Shown: in pieces, positions 26,924 to 35,905 of the stretch | Position numbering within the stretch: position 1 is the stretch's first letter | Layout: every line of letters begins with the position of its first letter | Assembly (NCBI RefSeq): GCF_000620125.1 | Contig: NZ_JHVL01000014.1 | Location: 17,254 to 81,253 of the forward strand | Length of the DNA stretch: 64,000 nt | Origin: Clostridiisalibacter paucivorans DSM 22131 | GTDB taxonomy: Bacteria; Bacillota; Clostridia; Tissierellales; Clostridiisalibacteraceae | Reading direction: 5' to 3' | The notes under the pieces: generated by a model | The model's database searches: none | What the model was told of the DNA's origin: nothing | The model's input: only the letters and a program-made list of their open reading frames with translations | Program-made: the position numbers and the translations under genes

Positions 26924-26985
26924 ATTTTTATTAAAAAAAGGAGTTAAATCTCTATAGAGATTTAACTCCTTTTTTTAATAAAAAT
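26924..26985. terminator. 62-bp perfect palindrome, bidirectional terminator
   Basis: Read from 26924 to 26985 the sequence equals its reverse complement with no mismatch: 31-bp arms, no loop, centred on CTCTATAGAG. The core AAAAAAAGGAGTTAAATC with its mirror ending in T-runs makes an efficient intrinsic terminator on either strand. Confidence 0.9.
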
Positions 26986-27096
26986 TCATCTTGTGTTGAA
27001 ATTAACAATAAAATAATATAGAATATAAATAGAAAATGATATTCATTTTCAATTACATAAAAATTATTGAAAAATATATTTAGGGGGTGAATCATA

Positions 27097-27441
27097 GTGC
27101 ATGAATTAATTATATCAGGAATAGCATTTGGTCTATTTATTACTTGCCCAAGAATGGCTGGAATGATGCATATAATCAATAAGCATTCCAATAGCTCTGT
27201 ACTAAGGACAGTTATAACAGGTACTATAATATCTATTCCCCTATTGTTGATTATGGTGGGGTTTTTTAACCTTTTTGGTATATGGGGAGCTGCTATTTTT
27301 TGTGTGTTAACTGATTTTACTGCTGCATTTATTATGAAGGAAATTAGTATCAATGCAGCAATAGAGACATTTATTATAGCATTATTTGTAGTATTGGGAG
27401 TGAAGGTAGCACCTATAATATCAAACTTAATAATAGGCTAG
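27097..27441 (+). CDS. small membrane protein with CPRMAGMMH motif, paralog 1
   Basis: 114 residues, GTG start, SD AGGGGGTGA. Three hydrophobic segments (about 3-19, 38-68, 87-112). Residues 18-26 read CPRMAGMMH, followed by I-x-N. The neighbour at 27476 has the same motif and the same spacing throughout (SIPLL, GVWAA/GIWGA, FCVxTD, INxxAxIE, VxGVKxAP), so the two are tandem paralogs. I do not recognise the family. An invariant Cys-Pro-Arg-Met and His in or beside the first membrane segment suggests a functional site rather than a structural one. Confidence 0.72.
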   Translation: MHELIISGIAFGLFITCPRMAGMMHIINKHSNSSVLRTVITGTIISIPLLLIMVGFFNLFGIWGAAIFCVLTDFTAAFIMKEISINAAIETFIIALFVVLGVKVAPIISNLIIG

Positions 27442-27475
27442 TCAAATACATAAATTTTTTTGAGGGTGATTACAT

Positions 27476-27955
27476 ATGAAAGATAAATTAGGTTTTACAA
27501 GGGAAAATATTATATCTAGTTTAGCCTTTGCCTTTTTTGTTGTTTGTCCAAGAATGGCTGGGATGATGCATGTAATAGAGAGTTATACTAATGTTTCTAT
27601 GTTGTATACCGTCTTGGTGGGCATAGTTATATCTATACCACTATTAAGATTAATGGTATTTATTTTTGCTAAATCAGGAGTATGGGCTGCACTTGGGTTT
27701 TGTGTCTTTACAGACTTAGGTTCTGCATTGATAATGAATGGAATTAATATTAGTGCGACAATAGAGATTCTTGTGATAGCAATTTTTATGGTAATAGGAG
27801 TAAAATCAGCACCTCGTATATTAAATATATTTATTAAAAAACAAGAAGATAAAAAAACAGACGAAGAGGAAGAGATGAAAGAGGATAATGAAAGCTATAA
27901 AGATGAGGCATATGAAGAAGAGGAATTAGAAGATAGTAGTGTAAAGGAAGATTAA
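27476..27955 (+). CDS. small membrane protein with CPRMAGMMH motif, paralog 2
   Basis: 159 residues, SD GAGGGTGAT. Aligns with the preceding protein across its membrane part (CPRMAGMMHVIE at about 24-35) but adds a highly acidic cytoplasmic-type tail of about 40 residues rich in E, D and K. Same predicted topology, so the pair may form a heteromer. The 34-base gap and shared orientation indicate co-transcription. No known domain is recognised. The flavin reductase starts 44 bases after its stop. Confidence 0.72.
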   Translation: MKDKLGFTRENIISSLAFAFFVVCPRMAGMMHVIESYTNVSMLYTVLVGIVISIPLLRLMVFIFAKSGVWAALGFCVFTDLGSALIMNGINISATIEILVIAIFMVIGVKSAPRILNIFIKKQEDKKTDEEEEMKEDNESYKDEAYEEEELEDSSVKED

Positions 27956-27999
27956 ATTTTATAAGTTAAAAATAATTTCAAATAAATGGAGGAATTTAA

Positions 28000-28500
28000 A
28001 TGAAAAAAAAGAGTGCTAATTTCAAAACATGTTTGAGGCCTGTACCAGATTTATTGATATCATGTAGAGATAGAGAAGGCAATGACAATGCTCTAGCTGT
28101 TGAATATGCTTGTAATTGCAGTTTTGATCCTCCTATGGTAATGGTTGGTATAGTTCCAACACGCTATTCATATCCTATAATCAAGGAAACGGGAGTATTT
28201 GTTGTCAACTTAGTGACTGAAGCTCTTAGAAAACAATATAAATATCTTGGAACTCATAGTGGAAAAGATGAAGACAAGCTAGCTAAACTAGGCATGAATA
28301 TAGGTGAAGGAGTTAAAGTTAATGCACCGTTATTGTTGGATTGTCCTGTAAATATAGAATGTAGTGTTGTAGATTCTATAAAAACTGGTTCTCATGAAAT
28401 GTTTATAGGCAAGATCAATTATGTACATGCCAATAAAGGTATAGTTGATACAGAAGGGAATATTGATTACTCAAAAATACAATTCTTAAAATTTAGATAA
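28000..28500 (+). CDS. flavin reductase-like FMN-binding protein
   Basis: 166 residues of the flavin reductase domain (DIM6/NTAB) family: PVPDLLISCRDREGNDNALAVEYA, PPMVMVGIVPTRYSYPIIKETG (FMN-phosphate-binding strand), FVVNL, and C-terminal IGKINYVHANKGIVD. It binds FMN and commonly supplies reduced flavin or acts as an NAD(P)H:flavin oxidoreductase. SD TGGAGGAA. It follows the CPRMAGMMH pair closely and may be co-transcribed; its partner enzyme is not evident. Confidence 0.88.
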   Translation: MKKKSANFKTCLRPVPDLLISCRDREGNDNALAVEYACNCSFDPPMVMVGIVPTRYSYPIIKETGVFVVNLVTEALRKQYKYLGTHSGKDEDKLAKLGMNIGEGVKVNAPLLLDCPVNIECSVVDSIKTGSHEMFIGKINYVHANKGIVDTEGNIDYSKIQFLKFR

Positions 28501-28570
28501 GTATAAAATTGATATTAAAATGAGAAAAAACATAATAATTATCATTATTTAGACTGATGACAAAGGGATA

Positions 28571-28606
28571 AAAATAGCCAAATCTTTAGAAAGATTTGGC
28601 TATTTT
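28571..28606. terminator. bidirectional terminator
   Basis: Perfect 17-bp stem AAAATAGCCAAATCTTT / AAAGATTTGGCTATTTT with a 2-base centre, flanked by A and T runs; ends the flavin-reductase transcript. Confidence 0.85.
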
Positions 28607-28727
28607 AATGCTACTTGTGTCGAATGTTGTAGAAAAACATCGAAAATCATAGAATATTTATTGAAAATATGAATAAATATCAATATAATAAGAGTAAATA
28701 TTATGAATATTAAAAAGGAGAGTGATT

Positions 28728-30461
28728 ATGAGAAGTATAAAAAGCAAATTAATATTAATTTTTTGCAGTTTAGTTGTAGTATCTACTAGTTTGATTGCGT
28801 ATTTAGGTTTTGCAAAAAGCTCCAATGGTATGAATGAAGTTCAATATCAAGTATTGAAAGAGAAACTTTCAGCAGATATTAATTCAGCTAATCAATATTT
28901 AAAAAATGAATTTGGATATCTAAAACTACAAAATGAAAAATTAGTTGATAAAAATGGTGTCAGTATAGAAGAAAGATATGAATTGGTCGATACAATTTTA
29001 AAAGATTTGGGAAATGTCGCCACTATATTTGCAAAGGAAAATAATGACTTTATGAGGGTTATTACGAATATCAAGAAAGAGGATGGAAGTAGAGCGGTAG
29101 GTACTTTTTTAGGAGGGGACAGCAAGGCATATAATAGTATTATAAAAGGCAAACGATATGTAGGGGAGGCAGATATATTAGGGGAATCTTATTTGACAGC
29201 ATATGACCCTATAAAGGATGCGAAAGGCCAAATTATAGGTATTTTATTTGTTGGTATTTCTATGACAGAGGTAGAAGCTCTAATTCAACATAATTTAGAT
29301 GATATAAGGAATTATTTTTTACTAATAACTTTTATTGTGATTATTTTTTCTATATTAATAGCGTTTTTGGCTGGTAAACATATTACTGATCCCACTAAAA
29401 TGGCAGTTTCACATATAGATACAATAGCAAATTTTGATCTTACAAAAGATATACCAAATAAATTTACTAATAAAAAAGATGAAATAGGGGCATTGGCAAG
29501 GTCGATAAAGTCTATTGAAGATAATTTACGAAATATGATTAAGAAAGTAGGAGATACATCGGAACAAGTAACATCATCATCTGAAGAATTAACTGCTACT
29601 ACTCAACAGTCTTCTATAGCAGCTGAAGAAGTTGCTAAAACTATATCTGAGATAGCAGAGGGAGCAACAAACCAAGCACAGAATACTGCAGAAGGAGCTG
29701 AAAAATTAATAGAGTTAAGTGAACTAATTGAAAAGGATCAACATAAATTAAAGGAGTTGACAATGGCATCGAAAAAAGTAGAAGAATTGGCTAAAGATGG
29801 TCTAGGTGTGATGAATAATTTATCTTCAAAAACTAAGGAAAGTAGTAGAGCGGCTGATGATGTATATAATAGCATTATCAAGACTAATGAGAGTTCTACA
29901 AAGATAGATCAAGCAAGTAATCTAATAAGTGAAATAACAGAGCAAATTAATTTATTAGCTTTAAATGCAGCAATTGAAGCAGCTAGAGCTGGTGAATATG
30001 GAAAAGGGTTTGCAGTGGTAGCAGATGAAATTAGAAAGCTTGCAGAACAATCAACTCAATCAACCAAAATTATTGATGACATGGTCAATGCACTACAAGA
30101 TAACTCTGATATAGCAGTAAAAACTATGGATGGTGTGGGGGCTATATTAGAAGAACAAGTGAAAAATATGAAAATTACTGAAGAAAAATATCTAGAGATT
30201 ATCAAGGCAATAGAAAATACCCACAAAATTATACAGGGATTAAATGATTCAGGGCATATAATGGAGCAGAAGAAAAATGAAGTAAATGATACTATAGATG
30301 CATTATCGGCATTAGCTCAACAAAATGCAGCTGGAACAGAAGAGGTTTCTGCCTCTATGGAGGAACAATCAGCATCAATAGAAGAAATCACAAATGCCAG
30401 TGAAGGGTTAGCAAGACTTGCTCAGGCATTACAAAACTTGATTAGTAAATTTAGAATTTAA
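28728..30461 (+). CDS. methyl-accepting chemotaxis protein
   Basis: 577 residues from ATG 28728 (SD AAGGAG 7 bases upstream; a GTG at 28722 is too close to it). TM1 at about 7-25, an extracellular single-Cache-type sensor (about 30-190; [34 protein letters not shown]), TM2 at about 195-215, HAMP, then a signalling domain with the hairpin tip [19 protein letters not shown] and [17 protein letters not shown]. It senses a small extracellular ligand and signals to CheA. Ligand unknown. Its own transcription unit, between a terminator and the lysine riboswitch. Confidence 0.95.
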   Translation: MRSIKSKLILIFCSLVVVSTSLIAYLGFAKSSNGMNEVQYQVLKEKLSADINSANQYLKNEFGYLKLQNEKLVDKNGVSIEERYELVDTILKDLGNVATIFAKENNDFMRVITNIKKEDGSRAVGTFLGGDSKAYNSIIKGKRYVGEADILGESYLTAYDPIKDAKGQIIGILFVGISMTEVEALIQHNLDDIRNYFLLITFIVIIFSILIAFLAGKHITDPTKMAVSHIDTIANFDLTKDIPNKFTNKKDEIGALARSIKSIEDNLRNMIKKVGDTSEQVTSSSEELTATTQQSSIAAEEVAKTISEIAEGATNQAQNTAEGAEKLIELSELIEKDQHKLKELTMASKKVEELAKDGLGVMNNLSSKTKESSRAADDVYNSIIKTNESSTKIDQASNLISEITEQINLLALNAAIEAARAGEYGKGFAVVADEIRKLAEQSTQSTKIIDDMVNALQDNSDIAVKTMDGVGAILEEQVKNMKITEEKYLEIIKAIENTHKIIQGLNDSGHIMEQKKNEVNDTIDALSALAQQNAAGTEEVSASMEEQSASIEEITNASEGLARLAQALQNLISKFRI

Positions 30462-30480
30462 GTATTATTGTAACTATTTC

Positions 30481-30509
30481 TTGACAAATATATATATAAG
30501 TATTATCCT
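30481..30509 (+). promoter_or_regulatory. promoter of the lysine riboswitch
   Basis: TTGACA (30481-30486), 17-base spacer, TATCCT (30504-30509), about 40 bases before the aptamer. Confidence 0.55.
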
Positions 30510-30550
30510 ATATAACAGAATTAAAAATTAAATATTTCTATTTATCTTTT

Positions 30551-30725
30551 AGAACTTAGAGGTGCATTATTTAATAGTACAGCAGTGGAGTTAAGCTACG
30601 TTGAAGCTGTTGGAAAGGAGATATTGCCGAAATATACAGTTAATTGCTTTAATACTGTATATTGGTCTTGTATAGAATATATCCAAGACTGTCACAAACA
30701 TTCATTTTGTGGAGCGCTATAGTTT
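30551..30725 (+). promoter_or_regulatory. lysine riboswitch (L box)
   Basis: Conserved L-box elements in order: AGAGGTGCA, AGTA, GGAAAGGAGATATTGCCGAA, GACTGTCACAAACA and TGTGGAGCGCTATAG. A terminator hairpin at 30795 provides the expression platform. It should shut off the downstream transporter when lysine is abundant. Ends are approximate. Confidence 0.93.
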
Positions 30726-30794
30726 GATAGGAGAAGAAGAGTTGTTTCTATACTTCCTTGCATAAGGAGGTTTAGTAGCGATGATATTAAATTC

Positions 30795-30830
30795 AAATCC
30801 TTAAGCTATTGCTTAAGGATTTTTTTATTT
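30795..30830 (+). terminator. lysine-riboswitch terminator
   Basis: 12-bp stem AAATCCTTAAGC / GCTTAAGGATTT, loop TATT, then a T-rich run. Located 70 bases after the aptamer and 86 bases before the start codon. Confidence 0.9.
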
Positions 30831-30915
30831 TTAAAACTATAAAGGAATCTATCACAGAATGCTTCTACAAAAAAATGAATAGGATATAGTAAATAGAAAA
30901 AGAGGAGGAAAAAAG

Positions 30916-32640
30916 ATGAAAAAAAGTATTACTGTGATAACTATCATAATATGTATGTTTATTACAGGAACTGTATTTGCCGTTGACCCAGAGGTTGCTC
31001 AGGCCAATGCAGAAAAGTTTGGTTTTCTTACATTGCTTCCACCATTGGTGGCAATTATATTGGCTTTTGCAACTAAAAATGTGGTATTATCTTTATTTAT
31101 TGGTGTATTTTCAGGCACATTTTTATTGGGGCTAAATGATCATGGAGTATTTGGAGCTGTTTTTTATGGAGGACTAAGCATAATTGACCAAGTATTAAAC
31201 TCATTAGCAGACAAATGGAATGCTGGAATAATTCTTCAATGTCTTACTATAGGAGGACTAATAGGATTGGTTACTAAGATGGGAGGAGCTAAAGCAGTTG
31301 CAGAATCTCTATCAAAAAAGGCAAAGTCTCCCACTAGTGCACAACTTATTACATGGGTTTTAGGGTTATTTGTATTCTTTGATGATTATGCTAATTCTCT
31401 AATAGTTGGGCCAATAATGAGACCTGTGACTGATAAACTTAAAATTTCAAGGGAAAAACTGGCGTTTATAATTGATGCTACAGCAGCACCTATTGCAGGG
31501 ATTGCCCTTATATCTACATGGGTAGGATATGAAATAGGCCTAATAAAGGATGCGTATGATTCAATAGGTCAAAGTGTAAATCCCTATGGTGTATTTATGT
31601 CAACTATACCCTTTAGATTTTATAATATTTTGATATTAGTATTTATAGTTACTACAGCAGTATTATTAAAAGAGTTTGGGCCTATGTACAAGGTAGAAAA
31701 AAGAGCGAGGACTACTGGAGAAGTTCTTAGGGAGGGTTCTAATCCTATGGTTTCTAAGGAAACAACAGGGATAGAACCTATAGAAGGGATTAAGCTTAGT
31801 GTTTGGAATGCAATTATTCCCATAGGAATACTGATAATATCAGCATTCTTAGGATTTTATTATAATGGATATACTGCGTTATCAGACAACCCTGAGATGA
31901 TGGAAATAATTAATAATGCACCACTATCTATTGAGGCAATAAGGGAAACATTTGGTGCATCTGATGCTAGTGTAGTATTATTTCAGGCAGCACTATTGGC
32001 CAGTATAGTGGCATTAATAATGGGAGTTAAACAAAAATTATTTTCTATAGGAGATGGAATCGATACTTGGATAAATGGTATGAAATCTTTAGTGATTACA
32101 GGTGTAATATTATTATTGGCATGGTCAATATCTGGAGTAATTAAAGAATTGGGTACTGCTAAATTTATGGTATCTATATTGTCAGATACGATACCAGCAT
32201 TTTTGCTTCCATCGATTATATTTGTCTTGGGATCTATAATATCCTTCGCTACAGGTACATCCTATGGAACCATGGGAATATTAATGCCTATTACTATACC
32301 TTTAGCCTTTGCCATAGTGCCAGAGCAAAGTTATATTATTATGAATGCAGGGGCAGTTTTAACTGGTGCAATATTTGGAGATCACTGTTCACCCATTTCA
32401 GATACAACTATATTGTCATCTATGGGAGCTGCCTGTGACCATATAGATCATATTAAGACTCAGTTGTTTTATGCCATAACTGTTGCTACTATATCAATAG
32501 TATTTGGATATATACCAGTTGGACTGGGAGTACCAGTTTATATAGTATTATTAATAGATTTAGTTATGATATTTGCAGTTGTGAACTTCTTTGGTAAGTC
32601 TGTAAAGGAAGACCAATTACAAAAATCTATGAGTAAGTAG
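30916..32640 (+). CDS. NhaC-superfamily transporter (predicted lysine uptake)
   Basis: 574 residues with a signal-like first segment (KKSITVITIIICMFITGTVFA) and about 12-13 TM segments. NhaC/Na+-antiporter superfamily features include FVFFDDYANSLIVGPIMRPVTD (about 155-176) and TGTSYGTMGILMPITIPL plus GAIFGDHCSPISDTTILSS in the C-terminal half. Annotated by homology as Na+/H+ antiporter, but lysine-riboswitch control is the known signature of the predicted lysine transporter group (LysW) in this superfamily, so lysine import is the better guess. SD AGAGGAGG. Confidence 0.9.
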   Translation: MKKSITVITIIICMFITGTVFAVDPEVAQANAEKFGFLTLLPPLVAIILAFATKNVVLSLFIGVFSGTFLLGLNDHGVFGAVFYGGLSIIDQVLNSLADKWNAGIILQCLTIGGLIGLVTKMGGAKAVAESLSKKAKSPTSAQLITWVLGLFVFFDDYANSLIVGPIMRPVTDKLKISREKLAFIIDATAAPIAGIALISTWVGYEIGLIKDAYDSIGQSVNPYGVFMSTIPFRFYNILILVFIVTTAVLLKEFGPMYKVEKRARTTGEVLREGSNPMVSKETTGIEPIEGIKLSVWNAIIPIGILIISAFLGFYYNGYTALSDNPEMMEIINNAPLSIEAIRETFGASDASVVLFQAALLASIVALIMGVKQKLFSIGDGIDTWINGMKSLVITGVILLLAWSISGVIKELGTAKFMVSILSDTIPAFLLPSIIFVLGSIISFATGTSYGTMGILMPITIPLAFAIVPEQSYIIMNAGAVLTGAIFGDHCSPISDTTILSSMGAACDHIDHIKTQLFYAITVATISIVFGYIPVGLGVPVYIVLLIDLVMIFAVVNFFGKSVKEDQLQKSMSK

Positions 32641-32644
32641 TAGT

Positions 32645-32681
32645 GAAAAAGACCAAAGGCTATTTTATTTTGGTCTTTTTC
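32645..32681 (+). terminator. terminator
   Basis: 13-bp stem GAAAAAGACCAAA / TTTGGTCTTTTTC with an 11-base loop, starting 5 bases after the transporter stop. Confidence 0.88.
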
Positions 32682-32724
32682 TATTCGCGTAAAGTATAAA
32701 ATATTCTGAATAAATATGATTATA

Positions 32725-32753
32725 TTGACTTTAGGGATTACATTTTATAAAAT
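32725..32753 (+). promoter_or_regulatory. promoter of the glycine riboswitch
   Basis: TTGACT (32725-32730), 17-base spacer, TAAAAT (32748-32753), about 40 bases before the first aptamer. Confidence 0.65.
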
Positions 32754-32789
32754 CTTTTTATGGTTATTTAAAATTTAATAAGATTCGGA

Positions 32790-32956
32790 TGAAAATAGCG
32801 GGAGAGGATAGTGAATCCACCGAAGAAGTGAATCTTTCAGGTATCCATTCTTGGATAGGACCGTTATTGGACGAACCTCTGGAGAGACTCTATTAGAGCA
32901 CCGAAGGAGCAAGTTGGCTATGGCCAATGAAACTTTCAGGTAAAAAGGACAGGGGA
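32790..32956 (+). promoter_or_regulatory. tandem glycine riboswitch
   Basis: Two aptamers in series. The first has GGGAGAGGATAGTGAATCC, CACCGAAGAAG, CTTTCAGGTA and GGAC. The second has CTGGAGAGACTCTATTAGAG, CACCGAAGGAGCAAG, CTTTCAGGTAAAAAGGACAG. A terminator follows at 32986 and a Na+/alanine-glycine symporter after it, a known target of this riboswitch class. Boundaries are approximate. Confidence 0.95.
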
Positions 32957-32985
32957 ATTTCAAATACAGAATAGAAATTCTATCT

Positions 32986-33015
32986 AGAGGTCATTATAAA
33001 TATGACCTCTTTTTG
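32986..33015 (+). terminator. glycine-riboswitch terminator
   Basis: 9-bp stem AGAGGTCAT / ATGACCTCT, 7-base loop, followed by five T; 75 bases before the symporter start. Confidence 0.85.
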
Positions 33016-33089
33016 TATTTTTGAGAGTTTAAGTAATTTTCAAATGAACTGTATGAAATTCCTACTAAAATCAAAATTAGGAGGCAAAA

Positions 33090-34430
33090 ATGACAACATT
33101 AGTAAGGGTATTTGAAAAAATTGATTCTATTGTATGGGGACCACCATTATTGATTTTATTAGTTGGAACAGGGATTTATTTAAGTTTTAAATTAGGCTTT
33201 ATACAGGTTATACATTTACCAAGGGCATTAAAGTATATTTTTCAAAAGAATGATGAGGATAATCAGGGAGATATATCTAGCTTTGCATCTCTATGTACTG
33301 CTCTCTCCTCAACTATAGGTACAGGAAATATAGTTGGGGTTGCTACAGCGGTGAAATTAGGAGGACCTGGAGCATTATTTTGGATGATAGTAGCAGCATT
33401 TTTTGGCATGGCTACAAAATATGCAGAGGGTTTATTGGCAGTTAAATATCGAGTTGTAGATGAAAATGGTCAGATGTCTGGTGGCCCAATGTATTATATT
33501 GAAAGGGGATTAAATAATAGCTTTTTAGCTAAGGCATTTGCTTTGTTTGGAATTGGTGTGGCTTTCTTTGGTATAGGAACATTTCCACAAGTAGAGGCAA
33601 TTACAAGTTCTATGGAAATAGCATTTAGTATTCCAAAATGGTTGACAGGTAGTATATTGGTTTTATTAGTAGCATTGGTAACATTAGGAGGAATAAAGAG
33701 TATATCTAAAGTTGCCCAGCTTATAGTGCCTTTTATGGCTGTTCTCTATGTATTTGGAGTATTGTCAATCTTACTGTCTAATATTGAACTTATACCTAGT
33801 ACAATTTCATTAATAATCAGGGGTGCATTTACTAAAACATCAGCAGTAGGTGGTTTTGCAGGTGCAGCAGCAATGAAAGCTGTTCAAGCAGGGATATCTA
33901 GAGGTGTTTTTTCCAATGAATCAGGACTGGGCTCGGCTCCTATAGCAGCGGCTGCTGCTAAGACTAATTCATGTGTAAGACAAGGGCTTATATCTATGAC
34001 AGGAACATTTTTTGACACTATAGTAATATGCACAATGACAGGATTAACTTTAGTATTAACAGGAATGTGGAACTCTGAATATGCAGGGGCTTCCATGACT
34101 AATCAAGCATTTAGAAGTGGATTTTTTAACCCACAAATAGGGGAGTATATAATTACTATAGGATTAATATTCTTTGCCTTTACCACGATTATAGGATGGA
34201 ACTATTATGGAGAAAGATGTACTGAATACTTAGTGGGAGTCAAGGGAATAAAATTTTACAAATTAATTTTTATTGTTCTCATAGGATTGGGACCATTTCT
34301 TAAGCTCAATCTTATATGGACTATAGCTGATATAGTAAATGGGCTCATGGCTATACCTAATCTTATAGGACTTATAGGACTAAAGTCAGTGATTTTGGCT
34401 GAGACAAAGTCATATTTTTCTAGGCTATAG
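33090..34430 (+). CDS. Na+/alanine-glycine symporter (AgcS family)
   Basis: 446 residues, about 11 TM segments, alanine/glycine:cation symporter family. N-terminal VWGPPLLILLVGTGIYLSFK, TALSSTIGTGNIVGVATAVKLGGPGALFWM, GGPMYYIERGL and NESGLGSAPIAAAAAKTN are all family-specific. It imports glycine or alanine with Na+. Preceded by a tandem glycine riboswitch, so glycine is the most likely regulated substrate. SD TAGGAGG. No glycine-cleavage genes are in the window, so this is a stand-alone uptake unit. Confidence 0.95.
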   Translation: MTTLVRVFEKIDSIVWGPPLLILLVGTGIYLSFKLGFIQVIHLPRALKYIFQKNDEDNQGDISSFASLCTALSSTIGTGNIVGVATAVKLGGPGALFWMIVAAFFGMATKYAEGLLAVKYRVVDENGQMSGGPMYYIERGLNNSFLAKAFALFGIGVAFFGIGTFPQVEAITSSMEIAFSIPKWLTGSILVLLVALVTLGGIKSISKVAQLIVPFMAVLYVFGVLSILLSNIELIPSTISLIIRGAFTKTSAVGGFAGAAAMKAVQAGISRGVFSNESGLGSAPIAAAAAKTNSCVRQGLISMTGTFFDTIVICTMTGLTLVLTGMWNSEYAGASMTNQAFRSGFFNPQIGEYIITIGLIFFAFTTIIGWNYYGERCTEYLVGVKGIKFYKLIFIVLIGLGPFLKLNLIWTIADIVNGLMAIPNLIGLIGLKSVILAETKSYFSRL

Positions 34431-34492
34431 TTTTAAAAAAGTGTTATAATGAATGTAAAAAATTTTGCAAAGGTCAAATAGGGAGGAATATT

Positions 34493-35710
34493 GTGAAATA
34501 TTATGATGTGATAATTATTGGATCAGGACCAGCAGGACTTTTTACAGCGATAAATTGTGATGATAGTAACAGAGTTATTGTGTTAGAAAAGAATAATGTT
34601 GCAGGAAAGAAGCTTTTGCTTTCAGGGGCAGGACAGTGTAATATAACCCATGAGGGGAACGTAGAAGATTTTGTAAAACATTATGGTGAACATGGAAGAT
34701 TTTTAAAAAATGCATTGTATAGATTTAATAATAATGATTTATTAGATTTTTTTAGAAAAAGAAAACTTGAATTTATATCTAATGATGAGGGAAAAGTATT
34801 TCCCAATACCCTTAAAGCATCGGATGTTTTGGATATCTTGATTAAAGAGTGCAATAAAAGGGGTGTAGAAATTAATTATAATTTTTGTGTAACAGATATA
34901 TCATATAATGAAGAAGACAAAATATTTAATGTAAAAAGCAAGGGGAAAAAATATAAATCTTCCAATTTAGTAATTGCTACTGGGGGTAATTCATATTCTT
35001 ATACTGGTTCTACAGGAGATGGATATACACTTGCATCTAAACTTGGACATAGGATAGAGGAACCTCTGCCGGCATTGACGCCTTTATATATTAAAGATTA
35101 TCCCTTTGGAGATTTGTCAGGGATATCCTTTGAAGATATACCTATATATTTGTGGCGAAATAATAAAAAGATTAAGGAAACAATGGGAGATATATTGCTA
35201 ACCCATAAGCATATATCAGGACCAGGGATATTAAATTTTTCTAGATATGTAAATCCCAATGATGTAATAAAGATAAATTTTATTGGTCAAAAAAACATAG
35301 AAGGATTTAGAAAGGAATTTATAAAAGATATTCAATCTAATGGTAAACTTCTTATAAAGACTTTACTGAAAAACTATTCTATACCTAAAAGGTTCATAGA
35401 TGAGATTCTTAAAATTATTGGTATAGATGAAAAAATAACCTGCGCCAATTTGAATAAAAAGCTCAGAAATAGATTAGTGATGATGCTTACAGAATATCCT
35501 ATGACTGTGGAGAGATTAGGAGAATTTAATATGGCAATGGTTACAAAAGGAGGAGTTTCAATTAGGGAAATAAATACCAAGACTATGGAGTCCAAAATAG
35601 TAGATGGATTATATTTTGTAGGAGAAGTTATAGATATAGATGGAGATACTGGAGGATATAATATTCAAGCAGCATTTTCTACAGCATTTGTTGCTGGAAA
35701 TACAATATAA
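34493..35710 (+). CDS. HI0933/YhiN-family flavoprotein
   Basis: 405 residues, GTG start with SD GGGAGG. N-terminal dinucleotide-binding motif IIGSGPAGLFTAIN and EKNNVAGKKLLLSGAGQCNITH are diagnostic of the HI0933/BaiN-like FAD-dependent group. The middle has ATGGNSYSYTGSTGDGY, and the C-terminus has the second FAD motif GLYFVGEVIDIDGDTGGYN. Usually described as NAD(P)/FAD-dependent oxidoreductases of unknown physiological substrate. Single-gene unit followed by a copy of the hairpin repeat. Confidence 0.92.
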   Translation: MKYYDVIIIGSGPAGLFTAINCDDSNRVIVLEKNNVAGKKLLLSGAGQCNITHEGNVEDFVKHYGEHGRFLKNALYRFNNNDLLDFFRKRKLEFISNDEGKVFPNTLKASDVLDILIKECNKRGVEINYNFCVTDISYNEEDKIFNVKSKGKKYKSSNLVIATGGNSYSYTGSTGDGYTLASKLGHRIEEPLPALTPLYIKDYPFGDLSGISFEDIPIYLWRNNKKIKETMGDILLTHKHISGPGILNFSRYVNPNDVIKINFIGQKNIEGFRKEFIKDIQSNGKLLIKTLLKNYSIPKRFIDEILKIIGIDEKITCANLNKKLRNRLVMMLTEYPMTVERLGEFNMAMVTKGGVSIREINTKTMESKIVDGLYFVGEVIDIDGDTGGYNIQAAFSTAFVAGNTI

Positions 35711-35734
35711 GCTTAATGACGAAGGTATAAATAC

Positions 35735-35814
35735 AGTTAGTAGTTCGTAGTTAGTAGCTATTAGTTGATGGTGGAAATCCTATGGATTTCATCATTAACT
35801 ATTAACTACTAACT
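35735..35814. repeat. dispersed hairpin repeat, copy 3
   Basis: The cleanest copy. Left arm AGTTAGTAGTTCGTAGTTAG, core GGAAATCC-TAT-GGATTTC, right arm ending AACTATTAACTACTAACT, then TTTTTTA. The arms pair over about 30 bp. It lies 25 bases after the flavoprotein stop and probably terminates it. Confidence 0.85.
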
Positions 35815-35905
35815 TTTTTATGTCTTTTGAAATTAAAAAAATGCATGGTTTATGTAGATTATACAAATACTTATATAAAATGAATATTTATAAAGGGTGG
35901 ATATA

